64,000 bases of DNA from Sphingomonas sp. CFBP 13720 (lineage in GTDB: Bacteria > Pseudomonadota > Alphaproteobacteria > Sphingomonadales > Sphingomonadaceae). Made by a program: the position numbers and the translations under genes. The notes under the pieces were generated by a model. The model was not told the origin of the DNA and searched no databases. It was given only the letters and a program-made list of their open reading frames with translations. Positions 7,449 through 16,243 of this stretch are shown piece after piece. Each line of letters begins with the position of its first letter. Position 1 is the first letter of the stretch. The stretch is from contig NZ_JACYVA010000007.1 of the NCBI RefSeq assembly GCF_014842075.1, forward strand, positions 1 to 64,000, written 5' to 3'.

Positions 7449-8915
7449 TCAGCCCGCCTTCGCGATGGCGGCGGCCCAGTCGCTACGGACCTTGGCGCGT
7501 TCGGTCGCACCCATCGCTGGCGCAAAACTGTCGTCGGGTCGCAGCCGCAACCCGGCACCGCCCAGCCCCAGCGCCTCCGCCGCCATCCGCGCGGCACCCA
7601 GCGCACTGGCCTCCGCCGCATGGGGCCGGACGACCGACAGGCCGGTCAGGTCGGCGAGAATCTGTGCCAGCAAATCGTTCTTCGCCGCCCCGCCGTCGAT
7701 CGATACCGTCGCGAACCCGGTGCCCAGATCGGCCTGCATCGCGGCCAGCACGTCGGCGATCTGAAGCGCGATCGCATCCAGCGTGGCGCGCGCGATGTGC
7801 GCCGGACGCGTGGCGAGCGTCATGCCGGCCACGATACCACGTGCCTGTGGTCGCCAATGCGGTGCGCCCAGACCGGCCAGTGCCGGAACGAAGGTCACGC
7901 CACCCGCGTCCGGCACCGATGCAGCCAGCACGCCCAGTGCGGTGGGATCGGACAGCCCCAGCAGCATCGTGGCAAATGCCGCCGCCTGCCCCGATACGGA
8001 AATGTTGCCTTCCAGCGCATGACGCACCTGCCCGCCCCGGCTCCACGCGATCGTGCCTGACAGGCCATGCGCGGACCGGACCCGCCCTTCGGTCGGCGTC
8101 ATCAGCGAGCTGCCGGTGCCGATCGTCGCCTTCATCCCGCTACCGGGTGTCTCGATGCCGTGCGCGTACAGCGCGCCATGACTGTCGCCGATCATCGCAT
8201 GGACCGGCGTCCCCGGCGGCAGCGCGGTTATGCCGGGCGCGACCGTGCCGAACCGCGCATCGGACGACAGGACCTGCGGCAGCATCGCGATCGGCACGTC
8301 GAAGATGCGGGCCAGATCCTCGTCCCAGCACAGCGTGTCGAGGTTGAACAACTGGGTCCGCGACGCATTGCTGTGATCGGTCGCATGGACCGCCCCGCCG
8401 GTCAGGTTCCACAACAGCCAGCTGTCGATCGTACCGCAGCGCAGTTCGTCGCGTGCCGCACGATCGCGCGCGCCGGGCATCGCGTCGAGCAGCCCGGCGA
8501 TCTTCGCGGCGGGGAACAGTGGTTCGAGGCTGAGCCCGGTGCGGTCGACGACGAACGGCTCATGTCCCTGCGCCCGCAACTCGGCCAGCCGGGTCGCAGA
8601 TCGCTGGCACTGCCACAGCACCGCTGGGGTCAGCGCCTGTCCGGTCGCGGCATCCCAGATCACCACCGTTTCGCGCTGGTTGGAGATGGCGACGCCGGCG
8701 ACGTGCAGGTCGGGCGCGGAGGCGATCAACTCGGCGATCAGCGCCGCCACCGCTTCCCATATCTCCGCCGCCGATTGTTCGGCCCAGCCGGGCCGGGGAT
8801 AGGCGACCTGCATCGCGCGGGACCGCGACCGAACGACGGTGCCGTCGGTCGCGACCAGCAGCGCCTTGGTATTCGTCGTCCCCTGATCGATCGCGAGGAT
8901 GACCGGGCGGTTCAT
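7449..8915 (-). CDS. aplK: FGGY-family kinase, probable apulose kinase
   Basis: The protein has 488 residues from ATG 8915. It is a complete FGGY carbohydrate kinase: the N-terminal phosphate loop AIDQGTTNTKAL (8-19), an SNQRET segment, DRTGLSLEPLFPAAKI, and the C-terminal ATP-site SIDGGAAKNDLLAQILADL. The start overlaps the stop of the transketolase C-subunit gene (TGATG), so the two are translationally coupled. In the known non-oxidative apiose pathway D-apulose is phosphorylated to apulose 4-phosphate by an FGGY kinase encoded with a two-gene transketolase and an isomerase, exactly this set. Glycerol or xylulose kinase is the alternative by family, but the context argues against them. Confidence 0.8.
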   Translation of the reverse strand: MNRPVILAIDQGTTNTKALLVATDGTVVRSRSRAMQVAYPRPGWAEQSAAEIWEAVAALIAELIASAPDLHVAGVAISNQRETVVIWDAATGQALTPAVLWQCQRSATRLAELRAQGHEPFVVDRTGLSLEPLFPAAKIAGLLDAMPGARDRAARDELRCGTIDSWLLWNLTGGAVHATDHSNASRTQLFNLDTLCWDEDLARIFDVPIAMLPQVLSSDARFGTVAPGITALPPGTPVHAMIGDSHGALYAHGIETPGSGMKATIGTGSSLMTPTEGRVRSAHGLSGTIAWSRGGQVRHALEGNISVSGQAAAFATMLLGLSDPTALGVLAASVPDAGGVTFVPALAGLGAPHWRPQARGIVAGMTLATRPAHIARATLDAIALQIADVLAAMQADLGTGFATVSIDGGAAKNDLLAQILADLTGLSVVRPHAAEASALGAARMAAEALGLGGAGLRLRPDDSFAPAMGATERAKVRSDWAAAIAKAG

Positions 8916-9871
8916 CACGCCGGCCGCTGGTCCAGCACGTCGTGCACGGCAGCCGCGATCCCGTCGGCGGTCAGGCCGAAGCGCTGCATGAGCCATTCGG
9001 CCGATCCCGTCGGCAGGAACCCCGGGAAACCGAGCATCCGCATCGGAACGGGAGCATTTCGCGCGCACCATTCGGCGACCGCGCCGCCCAAGCCGCCATG
9101 CGCCAGCCCTTCCTCGGCCGTCACGATCGCACCGGTCGCGGCCGCCGTCGCCAGCGCGGCGGTATCGATCGGGGAGACGGTCGCCATGTTGATGACCTGC
9201 GCCGCAATCCCCTGATCCGCGAGCATCGCCGCCGCCGCCAGTGCGCGATGGACCAGCGTACCATTCGCGACGATCGCCACGTCCCCGCCGGTACGCAGCG
9301 TTTCCGCACGACCGATCACGAACGGATCGTCGCCGCGATCCAGTGCCGGCACCGGCATCCGGCTGATACGGATATAGACCGGGCCGTCATGCGCGACGGC
9401 GGCGCGGATCGCCTCGCCGGTCTGCCAAGGATCGGCGGGAACGATGAGGGTCAGCTTGTCGATCGCGCGCAGCCACGCGACATCCTCGATACTGTGGTGC
9501 GTCGCGCCCAGTTCGCCGTACGCGACGCCGCTGGAGATGCCGCACAGCTTGACGTTGGCCTGGCTGTAGCCGCAATCAACCTTGATCTGTTCCATCGCCC
9601 GTGCGGTCAGGAAACATCCCGCGCCGCTGACGAACGGCACCTTGCCGCCATTGGCCAGTCCCGCGCCGACGCTGACCATATTCTGTTCGGCAATGCCGAC
9701 GTTGACGAGGCGGTCGGGGAAGCGATCGCGAAACTTGCCCAGCTTCGACGATCCGACCGAATCGTTCACCACCGCGACGATGCGCTCATCGCTGACGGCC
9801 AGTTCTTCCAGCGTCGCGACATAGGCGTCGCGGCAATCATACATGCCCTGTGGTGCGGTGGTGGCGCTCAT
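8915..9871 (-). CDS. aptB: Transketolase C-terminal subunit, probable apulose-4-phosphate transketolase
   Basis: The protein has 318 residues from ATG 9871. It is the pyrimidine-binding plus C-terminal half of a split transketolase, with the cofactor-activating Glu in VGIAEQNM (Glu62), GATHHSIEDVAWLRAI, and the C-terminal domain with TAEEGLAHGGLGGAVAEW. It overlaps the N-subunit gene by 4 bases upstream and abuts the kinase gene downstream, forming a three-gene operon. Split transketolases occur in several sugar pathways. Together with the kinase and the TIM-barrel isomerase across the promoter, the best match is apulose-4-phosphate transketolase, which yields dihydroxyacetone phosphate and xylulose 5-phosphate with glyceraldehyde 3-phosphate as acceptor. 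Confidence 0.8.
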   Translation of the reverse strand: MSATTAPQGMYDCRDAYVATLEELAVSDERIVAVVNDSVGSSKLGKFRDRFPDRLVNVGIAEQNMVSVGAGLANGGKVPFVSGAGCFLTARAMEQIKVDCGYSQANVKLCGISSGVAYGELGATHHSIEDVAWLRAIDKLTLIVPADPWQTGEAIRAAVAHDGPVYIRISRMPVPALDRGDDPFVIGRAETLRTGGDVAIVANGTLVHRALAAAAMLADQGIAAQVINMATVSPIDTAALATAAATGAIVTAEEGLAHGGLGGAVAEWCARNAPVPMRMLGFPGFLPTGSAEWLMQRFGLTADGIAAAVHDVLDQRPA

Positions 9872-10731
9872 GATGCCATCTCCGCTTCGAGTTCTTCGAT
9901 CGCCTGCGCAAATTGCGCGGCGCTGGGGACGCCGTGGTGCCAGCCGGCCTGATCGCGCATGAAGCTCACACCATGTCCTTTCGCCGTATTCGCGATGATC
10001 ACGCGCGGTCGGTCGCGCGGTTCGGCGGCTGCATCGAACGCGGTCAGCAGTGCGGTGACATCGTGGCCGTCGACCTCCTCGACCTCCCATCCGAATGCCC
10101 GCCATTTGCCGGCAAGCGGTTCGAGCGCGTTGGTGTCCTCGGTGCGCGCGCCTTGTTGCAGCCGGTTGCGATCAACGATCACGGTCAGCCGACCCAGCCC
10201 ACGGTGCCCGGCGAGCATCGCGGCTTCCCACATGCTGCCTTCCTGCAATTCGCCGTCACCGGTCAGAGCGAAGACGCGATAGTCGGCGCGATCGATCTGC
10301 CCCGCGATCGCGATGCCGACCGCGACCGGAAAGCCATGGCCCAACGGCCCGGTATTGGTTTCCACCCCCGGAAGGTACACGCGGTTGGGATGGCCGTTGA
10401 GGCGTGATTCGGGCTGAAGATAGGTGTCCAGTTCGGCTTCGGGAAAGAAGCCGCGTGCCGCGAGTGCCGAGTACAGCGCACCGGTACAATGCCCCTTGCT
10501 CATCACGAACCGGTCGCGGTCCGGCGCGTCCGGTCGCGACGGGTCGATCCGCAACACGTCGAAATAGAGCGTCGCGAGAATGTCGGTCGCCGACAGGTCG
10601 CCGCCGGGATGCCCCTGCCCCGCCTTTACGATCATGGCCAGCAGCCGCCGACGCATCCAGTTGGCCCGGGCCCGCACCTGATCGGCGCGAGAAGCGAGAT
10701 CGTTATTGCTCGTTACCACATTGATAGTCAT
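9868..10731 (-). CDS. aptA: Transketolase N-terminal subunit, probable apulose-4-phosphate transketolase
   Basis: From ATG 10731 the protein has 287 residues. It is the thiamine-diphosphate-binding half of transketolase: GHPGGDLSATD (40-50), FVMSKGHCTGALY, GPLGHGFPVAVG, and the metal/diphosphate motif GDGELQEG (158-165). It pairs with the C-terminal subunit, which it overlaps by 4 bases. The chosen ATG sits at the edge of the motif I operator at 10731-10746 and has no ribosome binding site, so translation may be leaderless, or start at the nearby in-frame GTG (codon 5). It is divergent from the isomerase gene at 10803, and the shared operator suggests co-induction. Confidence 0.8.
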   Translation of the reverse strand: MTINVVTSNNDLASRADQVRARANWMRRRLLAMIVKAGQGHPGGDLSATDILATLYFDVLRIDPSRPDAPDRDRFVMSKGHCTGALYSALAARGFFPEAELDTYLQPESRLNGHPNRVYLPGVETNTGPLGHGFPVAVGIAIAGQIDRADYRVFALTGDGELQEGSMWEAAMLAGHRGLGRLTVIVDRNRLQQGARTEDTNALEPLAGKWRAFGWEVEEVDGHDVTALLTAFDAAAEPRDRPRVIIANTAKGHGVSFMRDQAGWHHGVPSAAQFAQAIEELEAEMAS

Positions 10732-10746
10732 ATGACGTCTTATATG
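10731..10746. promoter_or_regulatory. Motif I site between transketolase and isomerase genes
   Basis: TATGACGTCTTATATG matches the motif I consensus. It begins at the base that is also the first base of the transketolase start codon and lies 56 bases before the isomerase start. Its position in a divergent intergenic region of 71 bases suggests it controls both directions. Confidence 0.7.
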
Positions 10747-10802
10747 TGATTGGCGGCGCAACGCAATCGTGTCGGCACGCCAAAACGTCGGGAGAGTGAT
10801 CG

Positions 10803-11783
10803 ATGGGCAAGCAACGCTACGGAGCCGGCATCTGGCATTTCGCGACCTATGTCGATCGGTACGCGACCGACGGCTATGGCGAGACGCGGTCGTTGATCGA
10901 CATGATCGACCTGGCGGGAATGGTCGACGACTTGTCGGTCGTGGACATCAACTATCCCTTCGTCGATCCCAGCATGTCGCTGGCCACCGTCGGCGATGCG
11001 CTGTCCCGCAACGGGCTGTCGGTGATCGGCATCACGCCCGAAATCTATACCCGGCAGTTCGCGAAGGGTGCGTTCACCAACCCCGATCCGGGTATCCGCC
11101 GCCTTGCCAACGAGATGTGCAACGATGCCGCGCGTGTCGTCCGGCATTTCGGCGCTGACTATGTGAAACTATGGCCGGGTCAGGACGGCTGGGACTATCC
11201 GTTCCAAGTCGATCATCGCGATCTGTGGCGGATGAGCGTCGAGGGGGTCGCGGAACTGGCCGGACAGAATCCCGACCTGAAGTTCGTGATCGAATACAAG
11301 CCGCGCGAACCGCGCGTGCACATGAGCTTCGACAGCGTCGCGCGGACCTTGCTGGGGATCGAACGGATGGGGTTGCCCAATGTCGGTATTCTGCTCGACT
11401 TCGGCCATTCGCTGTACGGCGGCGAAAGTCCGGCCGATGCAGCGCAACTCGCCATCGATTACGGCCGGTTGTTCGGGATGGACGTCAACGACAATCTGCG
11501 CGCGTGGGACGACGACCTGATCGCCGGGTCGGTGCATCCGATCGAGCTGTTCGAATTCTTCTATACCCTGCGCAAGAACAAGTGGGAGGGCGTGTGGCAG
11601 CTCGACCAGTTCCCGTTCCGCGAAGACAGCGTCGCCGCCGCCAACTCCGCGATCGGCTTCCTGAAGGCGGTCGAGCGAGCGCTGGACAAGCTGGATTTCG
11701 CGGCGATGCAGGCGGCACAGGACCGGCAGGATGCGGTCGCGGCGCTGAACATGGCCCGGCAGGCGCTGTTCAGTTCGTACTGA
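10803..11783 (+). CDS. Xylose-isomerase-like TIM-barrel protein, probable D-apiose isomerase
   Basis: The protein has 326 residues and no signal peptide; GGGAGAG precedes the start. It is an AP-endonuclease-2/xylose-isomerase-like TIM barrel with metal-ligand candidates in order: [10 protein letters not shown] (Glu164), [14 protein letters not shown] (Asp199, His202), FGMDVNDN (Asp228) and VWQLDQFP (Asp268). L-rhamnose isomerases, sugar-phosphate epimerases and D-apiose isomerase use this fold. Divergence from a split transketolase and FGGY kinase, and the GH140-like enzyme in the same locus, favour D-apiose to D-apulose isomerisation. L-rhamnose isomerase is an alternative, because a GH78 gene follows, but no rhamnulose kinase or aldolase is present. 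Confidence 0.75.
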   Translation: MGKQRYGAGIWHFATYVDRYATDGYGETRSLIDMIDLAGMVDDLSVVDINYPFVDPSMSLATVGDALSRNGLSVIGITPEIYTRQFAKGAFTNPDPGIRRLANEMCNDAARVVRHFGADYVKLWPGQDGWDYPFQVDHRDLWRMSVEGVAELAGQNPDLKFVIEYKPREPRVHMSFDSVARTLLGIERMGLPNVGILLDFGHSLYGGESPADAAQLAIDYGRLFGMDVNDNLRAWDDDLIAGSVHPIELFEFFYTLRKNKWEGVWQLDQFPFREDSVAAANSAIGFLKAVERALDKLDFAAMQAAQDRQDAVAALNMARQALFSSY

Positions 11784-11835
11784 CGATCGTGTCGCCAGCG
11801 GTCCTGCCCTTTCGCGTCGCCATCGGAGCCTCCGC

Positions 11836-11895
11836 ATGATCTTTCATACCCTGACCGGCGCGCTTGCCCCGCTGATGCCGGTAGCTGGTCGATGA
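11836..11895 (+). CDS. Possible 19-residue leader peptide coupled to the rhamnosidase gene
   Basis: An ATG at 11836 with GGAG seven bases upstream opens a 20-codon frame (MIFHTLTGALAPLMPVAGR, stop TGA) whose stop overlaps the rhamnosidase start as ATGA. The rhamnosidase ATG has no good ribosome binding site of its own, so the short frame may couple its translation. The peptide has no recognisable function and could be fortuitous. Confidence 0.35.
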   Translation: MIFHTLTGALAPLMPVAGR

Positions 11896-14800
11896 CCCTG
11901 CGCGTCGTCGACCTTCGCGCCGAAGGCTCCACCGATCTTATCGGCACGCATCTCGCCCGCCCGCGACTGTCGTGGCGGATCGAAAGCGGGGAGCGCGGCA
12001 CCGTCCAGCAACGCTATCGCATCCGCGCCGAAGCGGATGGCGAAGCGGTATGGGACAGTGGCGAGATCGATTCGGATGCCTGCTTCGACATCCCCTACGC
12101 CGGCCTGCCGCTCCGTTCCCGTCAACGCGTGCATTGGTCGGTCGAAATCACCGACGTTGCGGGACGGCGGGCGCAGTCCGAAGCAGCATGGTTCGAAACG
12201 GGCCTGCTCGACGATTGGCAAGGCGACTGGATCGAGGCGGAAGACGCATTGGCCCGTGCCGATCGCGCCGTCGGCATGGCATGGGTATGGAGCGAAACCG
12301 CACTCGACCCGCGCCCGCATGGTTTCCGCCTCGACCTGACCATACCGGACGATATCGAGCGTGCCGAGATATGGGTCGCGGGCAAGGATCATCTGCGCGG
12401 CGTCTGGGTCGATGGCCAGCCGGCGTCGCTGGTACAGCCATGGGGGTATGACAGCCCCCTGCCCTTCTGGGGATCGCTGGCCCCGGTCGACGCGACCCTG
12501 CGCCCCGGTCCCGCCAGCATCTGTGTCGCGGTCGATGCCGATACGACCGGCTTCTTCCCGGTCGATGGCGGCGCGTTCGCCAGCCTGATCCGCCTGCACC
12601 GCGCGGGTGGGCGGATCGACCGGATCGTCAGCGGGCCGGCTTGGCGGGTACTGCCCGATCCACCCGCCGACTGGCACGCGGTAGCATTCGACGCGGGGGA
12701 CTGGCCGCACGCAATATCCAGCGGATCGAACGCGCAGAACGATCCACGCCCTGCCGAACCGGCGATGCTGTTGCGCCATGACTTTGCCGTACGTGACGGG
12801 ATTACGCGCGCACGGCTCTATGCGACGGCGCTGGGCGGCTACATCGCCACGATCAACGGTCAGCGCGTATCGGACGCGGTGCTGTCGCCCGAAATCAGCG
12901 TCGCGGATAGCCATGTCTATTATCAGACCGTCGACGTCACCGCGCTGGTCGCGCCGGGCGACAACGCCATCGGGCTGACGGTCGGGGACGGATGGTACGC
13001 AAGTGCGTTCGGCTGGCGGATCGAGCGGTATGGGTTCGGCCCCGCGCCGCGCCGGGTGCTGGCCGAACTGCATATCGACTATGCCGACGGCACGCAGGAC
13101 CGGATAGCGACCGGTCCCGACTGGCGCATCGCCACGTCGCCGATCGTGACGTCCGAAATCTATGACGGCGAGACGTACGATGCGCGTCGCACGGCCGCCG
13201 GGTGGGACCGGGCCGGGTTCGATGCGTCGACATGGGAGGCGCCCCGGACCGGCGTCGCGCCCGACGCTGCGCTGCTTCCGCTTACCTCGCCGCCCATCCG
13301 ACCGGTGGACGAGAGGCGAGCCGTGACGGTCAGCGAGCCGCTGCCGGGCCGCTTCGTGTTCGACTTCGGGCAGAACTTCTCCGGCTGGGCACGGATCGTG
13401 GCGCAGGGGCAGGCCGGGTCGACCATCACGGCACGGTTTGCCGAGTTGCTGGCGGTGGACGGCACCGCCGACATGGCCAATCTGCGACTGGCGCGCGCGA
13501 CCGACCGGTTCATCCTCGCAGGCACCGGAGGGCCGGAGACGTTCGAGCCGTCCTTCACCTATCACGGCTTTCGCTATGTCGAGGTCGAGGGATATCCCGG
13601 CGTGCCGACCGTCGACGATATCCTGGGCATCGTCGTCCACAGCGACTGCCGCATCACGGGTGCCATGGCGTTCCCCGACGCACCGTTGCTGCAAACGATC
13701 TGGCGCAACGCGATGTGGAGCCAGCGGTCGAACTTCTTCGCGGTGCCCACCGATTGCCCCCAACGCGACGAGCGCATGGGATGGATGGGCGACATCCAGG
13801 TCTTTCTCGATGCCGCCGCGTTCAACATGGAGGTGGGCCCGTTCCTGCGCCGCTTCCTGATCGAGGCACGCGCGGCGCAGCGGCTCGACGGCGGCTATCC
13901 GATCGTCGTGCCCCAGCCGCAATCCTATCCCGACGTCGTCACCGCCGGGTGGAGCGAGGCGGGGATCATTCTGCCGTACCAGCTATGGCAACGCTATGGC
14001 GACACAGCGGTGATCGAGGAAAACTGGACGGCGATGGAACGCTGGATGACGCACGTTGCCGCGGCCAACCCTGACTGGGTCTGGCGCAACGATCGAGGAC
14101 TGGATCTGGGCGACTGGCTGTCGGTCGATGCGGTGAAGCCCGACGACGAGACGACCCCGCGCGGGCTGTGCGCCACCGCCTATTGGGCGTGGAGCGCCGA
14201 TCTGATGGCGGCGATGGCCGAAGCGACCGGTCGGACTGCCGACGCCGAACGATATGCCGCGATACGCGAGGAGATCGGCCTTGGCTTCGCCGCCGAATAT
14301 GTCGGGCATGACGGCGTCGTCGGCAATGGCAGCCAGACCGGACAGGTGCTGGCGCTCTATATGGGGCTGGTGCCAGCGGACCTGCGGGAGGCTGCTGCGC
14401 GTGTGTTGGCCGACGATATCCGGCGCCGGGGCATGAAATTGTCGACCGGGTTCCTCGGCACGCCGTACCTGCTCGACGTGCTGGCTGACGCCGGACTGCT
14501 GGCGGACGTCGAGCAACTGCTCCTGCAAACCGGCTATCCCGGCTGGGGCTATATGGCGGCGCAGGGGGCTACCAGCGTCTGGGAGCGGTGGAACGGCGAC
14601 ACCGGCGATATCGCGATGAACAGCTATAATCATTATGCGTTCGGTGCGGTCGTCGGGTTCTTCTATCGACGGTTGGGCGGCATCGCGCCGGGCGCACCGG
14701 GGTTCCGCCGGATCGCGGTCCGACCCTTGTGGCTGGCCGGCGCCGGACGGGTCGAGGCGACCTATGAATCCTGCGTCGGTCGCATAGCAACGCGAACGGA

Positions 14801-15002
14801 CGGCGACTCCGAAGGCTTGAGCCGGCTGTCACTCACGGTGCCAGCCAATTGCGTCGCGGATATCGAGTTGCCGGATCGGGCTTGGCGGGAAGGTAGCCTG
14901 CTGATCGATCGGCACCCGGATATCCACGCGGCCCAACGATCGGACGGCGTCGTGCGGTTCTCGGTTGGCTCCGGCGACTGGGAGTTTGCGACGGACGATT
15001 GA
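11892..15002 (+). CDS. GH78 alpha-L-rhamnosidase
   Basis: The protein has 1036 residues. Domain order fits the family: N-terminal beta domains including an N-terminal Bac_rhamnosid-type region (about 150-450), the (alpha/alpha)6 catalytic barrel (about 560-900) with the family motif DCPQRDERMGWMGD (621-634, whose acidic residues supply the general acid), the late motif ATSVWERWNGDTG with its Glu, and a C-terminal beta-sandwich. No signal peptide is visible from this start, so the enzyme may act in the cytoplasm on imported oligosaccharides; a missed upstream start is unlikely because the isomerase gene ends at 11783. It is cotranscribed with the isomerase gene. Substrate probably alpha-L-rhamnosides from pectin. 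Confidence 0.9.
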   Translation: MTLRVVDLRAEGSTDLIGTHLARPRLSWRIESGERGTVQQRYRIRAEADGEAVWDSGEIDSDACFDIPYAGLPLRSRQRVHWSVEITDVAGRRAQSEAAWFETGLLDDWQGDWIEAEDALARADRAVGMAWVWSETALDPRPHGFRLDLTIPDDIERAEIWVAGKDHLRGVWVDGQPASLVQPWGYDSPLPFWGSLAPVDATLRPGPASICVAVDADTTGFFPVDGGAFASLIRLHRAGGRIDRIVSGPAWRVLPDPPADWHAVAFDAGDWPHAISSGSNAQNDPRPAEPAMLLRHDFAVRDGITRARLYATALGGYIATINGQRVSDAVLSPEISVADSHVYYQTVDVTALVAPGDNAIGLTVGDGWYASAFGWRIERYGFGPAPRRVLAELHIDYADGTQDRIATGPDWRIATSPIVTSEIYDGETYDARRTAAGWDRAGFDASTWEAPRTGVAPDAALLPLTSPPIRPVDERRAVTVSEPLPGRFVFDFGQNFSGWARIVAQGQAGSTITARFAELLAVDGTADMANLRLARATDRFILAGTGGPETFEPSFTYHGFRYVEVEGYPGVPTVDDILGIVVHSDCRITGAMAFPDAPLLQTIWRNAMWSQRSNFFAVPTDCPQRDERMGWMGDIQVFLDAAAFNMEVGPFLRRFLIEARAAQRLDGGYPIVVPQPQSYPDVVTAGWSEAGIILPYQLWQRYGDTAVIEENWTAMERWMTHVAAANPDWVWRNDRGLDLGDWLSVDAVKPDDETTPRGLCATAYWAWSADLMAAMAEATGRTADAERYAAIREEIGLGFAAEYVGHDGVVGNGSQTGQVLALYMGLVPADLREAAARVLADDIRRRGMKLSTGFLGTPYLLDVLADAGLLADVEQLLLQTGYPGWGYMAAQGATSVWERWNGDTGDIAMNSYNHYAFGAVVGFFYRRLGGIAPGAPGFRRIAVRPLWLAGAGRVEATYESCVGRIATRTDGDSEGLSRLSLTVPANCVADIELPDRAWREGSLLIDRHPDIHAAQRSDGVVRFSVGSGDWEFATDD

Positions 15003-15027
15003 CGAGGTAGCGTTCCCCACCTAAACA

Positions 15028-15043
15028 TCATACGTCTTACGAT
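15028..15043. promoter_or_regulatory. Motif I site upstream of the DUF4432 operon
   Basis: TCATACGTCTTACGAT aligns with motif I; with the preceding A it forms ATCATA-CGTCT-TACGAT (15027-15043), the most symmetric copy, with 6-bp half-sites that differ at one position. It lies 18 bases before the TTG start of the six-gene operon. Confidence 0.7.
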
Positions 15044-15061
15044 AGGGCAGGAGAGAGTCAG

Positions 15062-16243
15062 TTGGTCACGCTGTTCGGCGAGACGATGTCGCGGCGGACG
15101 CTGGCGACCCGTACCGGGGCATTGTCGCAATTCGCGGGCGTCCGGCTATCGACGCTGGGCGACGGCGTCGAACGCGGTATACGCCAGCTCGAATTTCGCA
15201 CTGGCACCGGGCTCCGCTTCACCGTGCTGATCGACCGGGCGATGGACATTGCCGAATGCGAACATGCCGGCCGGGCGGTAGGCTGGCATTCGCCATCGGG
15301 TTTCCGCCATCCCGGCCTGCACGACTATGAAGGCGAAGGCGGACTGGGCTGGTTCCGGTCGATGTCGGGGCTGAACATCACCTGCGGCCTAGACCATACG
15401 CTGTTCATGCACGACGATCCCGCCGGGCACTATCACTATGGCCCGCGCAAATCCGTATCGTCCTCGCTGCACGGTCGCGTCGGCACGATCCCCGCGCGGC
15501 TGACCGGCTATGGCGAACGCTGGGACGGCGACGAATGCGTGCTATGGGCGGAAGGAATCGTCCAGCAATCGACCGTCTTCGGCGAAGACCTGCACCTGAT
15601 CCGCCGGATCGAGGCGGACGTGGGCGGCGACGCGATCCGGCTGCACGACCGGGTAATCAATCACGGCTTCTACACGACGCCACATATGTATTGTTACCAC
15701 ATCAACGTCGGCCATCCGGTGCTGGCGGAGGGCGCGCGCTATGTCGCGCCGATCCGGGACGTGATCTGGGCAGCACACGCCGACAGCTACGAAGCGCAGG
15801 GCGTCGGCTATCGCACCGCCCCCGCGCCGATCGCCAATTTTCATGAACAGGTGTGGCAGCACGACATGGCTCCCGACGCCGATGGTCGCGTGAACGTCGC
15901 GCTGGTCAACGAACGGATCGGTTTTGGTTTCGAGGTCGAAACCCGCAAGGACCAGTTTCCCGCGATGTATCAGTGGCAGAATTTCCACGCCGGTCATTAT
16001 GCGATGGGGATCGAGCCATCGACGAACCACGTCATGGGGAAGGACTTTGCGCGTGAACGCGGCGAGTTGATCCAGCTGGAGCATGGTGAGGAACGTCGGT
16101 ACGATACCGTGCTGCGCGTGTTGCCGAATGCCGCTGCGGTCGCCGAAGCCGTCGCCCGGATCGAAGCCGTCGCCCGTCAGCCGGACGACGAATATCCTTC
16201 CCCCAGCGGCAACTTCCCGCCGATACCCGGACTTGTGGCATGA
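15062..16243 (+). CDS. DUF4432 (aldose-1-epimerase-like) protein
   Basis: The protein has 393 residues starting at TTG 15062, placed about nine bases after AGGAG; an in-frame ATG at 15086 is possible. The sequence is the DUF4432 type of galactose-mutarotase-like beta-sandwich: DRAMDIAECEHAGRAVGWHSPSG near 60, GLNITCGLDHT, MYCYHINVGHPVLAEGARY, and YQWQNFHAGHYAMGIEPSTNH near 310, with several conserved His and Glu. Such proteins are thought to interconvert sugar anomers or epimers; the substrate is unknown. It is first in an operon of six genes and overlaps the SDR gene by 4 bases. No signal peptide, so cytoplasmic. Confidence 0.8.
   Translation: MVTLFGETMSRRTLATRTGALSQFAGVRLSTLGDGVERGIRQLEFRTGTGLRFTVLIDRAMDIAECEHAGRAVGWHSPSGFRHPGLHDYEGEGGLGWFRSMSGLNITCGLDHTLFMHDDPAGHYHYGPRKSVSSSLHGRVGTIPARLTGYGERWDGDECVLWAEGIVQQSTVFGEDLHLIRRIEADVGGDAIRLHDRVINHGFYTTPHMYCYHINVGHPVLAEGARYVAPIRDVIWAAHADSYEAQGVGYRTAPAPIANFHEQVWQHDMAPDADGRVNVALVNERIGFGFEVETRKDQFPAMYQWQNFHAGHYAMGIEPSTNHVMGKDFARERGELIQLEHGEERRYDTVLRVLPNAAAVAEAVARIEAVARQPDDEYPSPSGNFPPIPGLVA

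Noticed and set aside
6570..8060. Plus-strand open frame spanning the end of the MFS gene and the kinase gene
   Set aside because: It overlaps two convergent real genes out of frame and has Arg-rich random composition.
11844..13922. Minus-strand open frame opposite GH78
   Set aside because: GH78 carries the DCPQRDER motif and full domain order; the opposite frame is a shadow.
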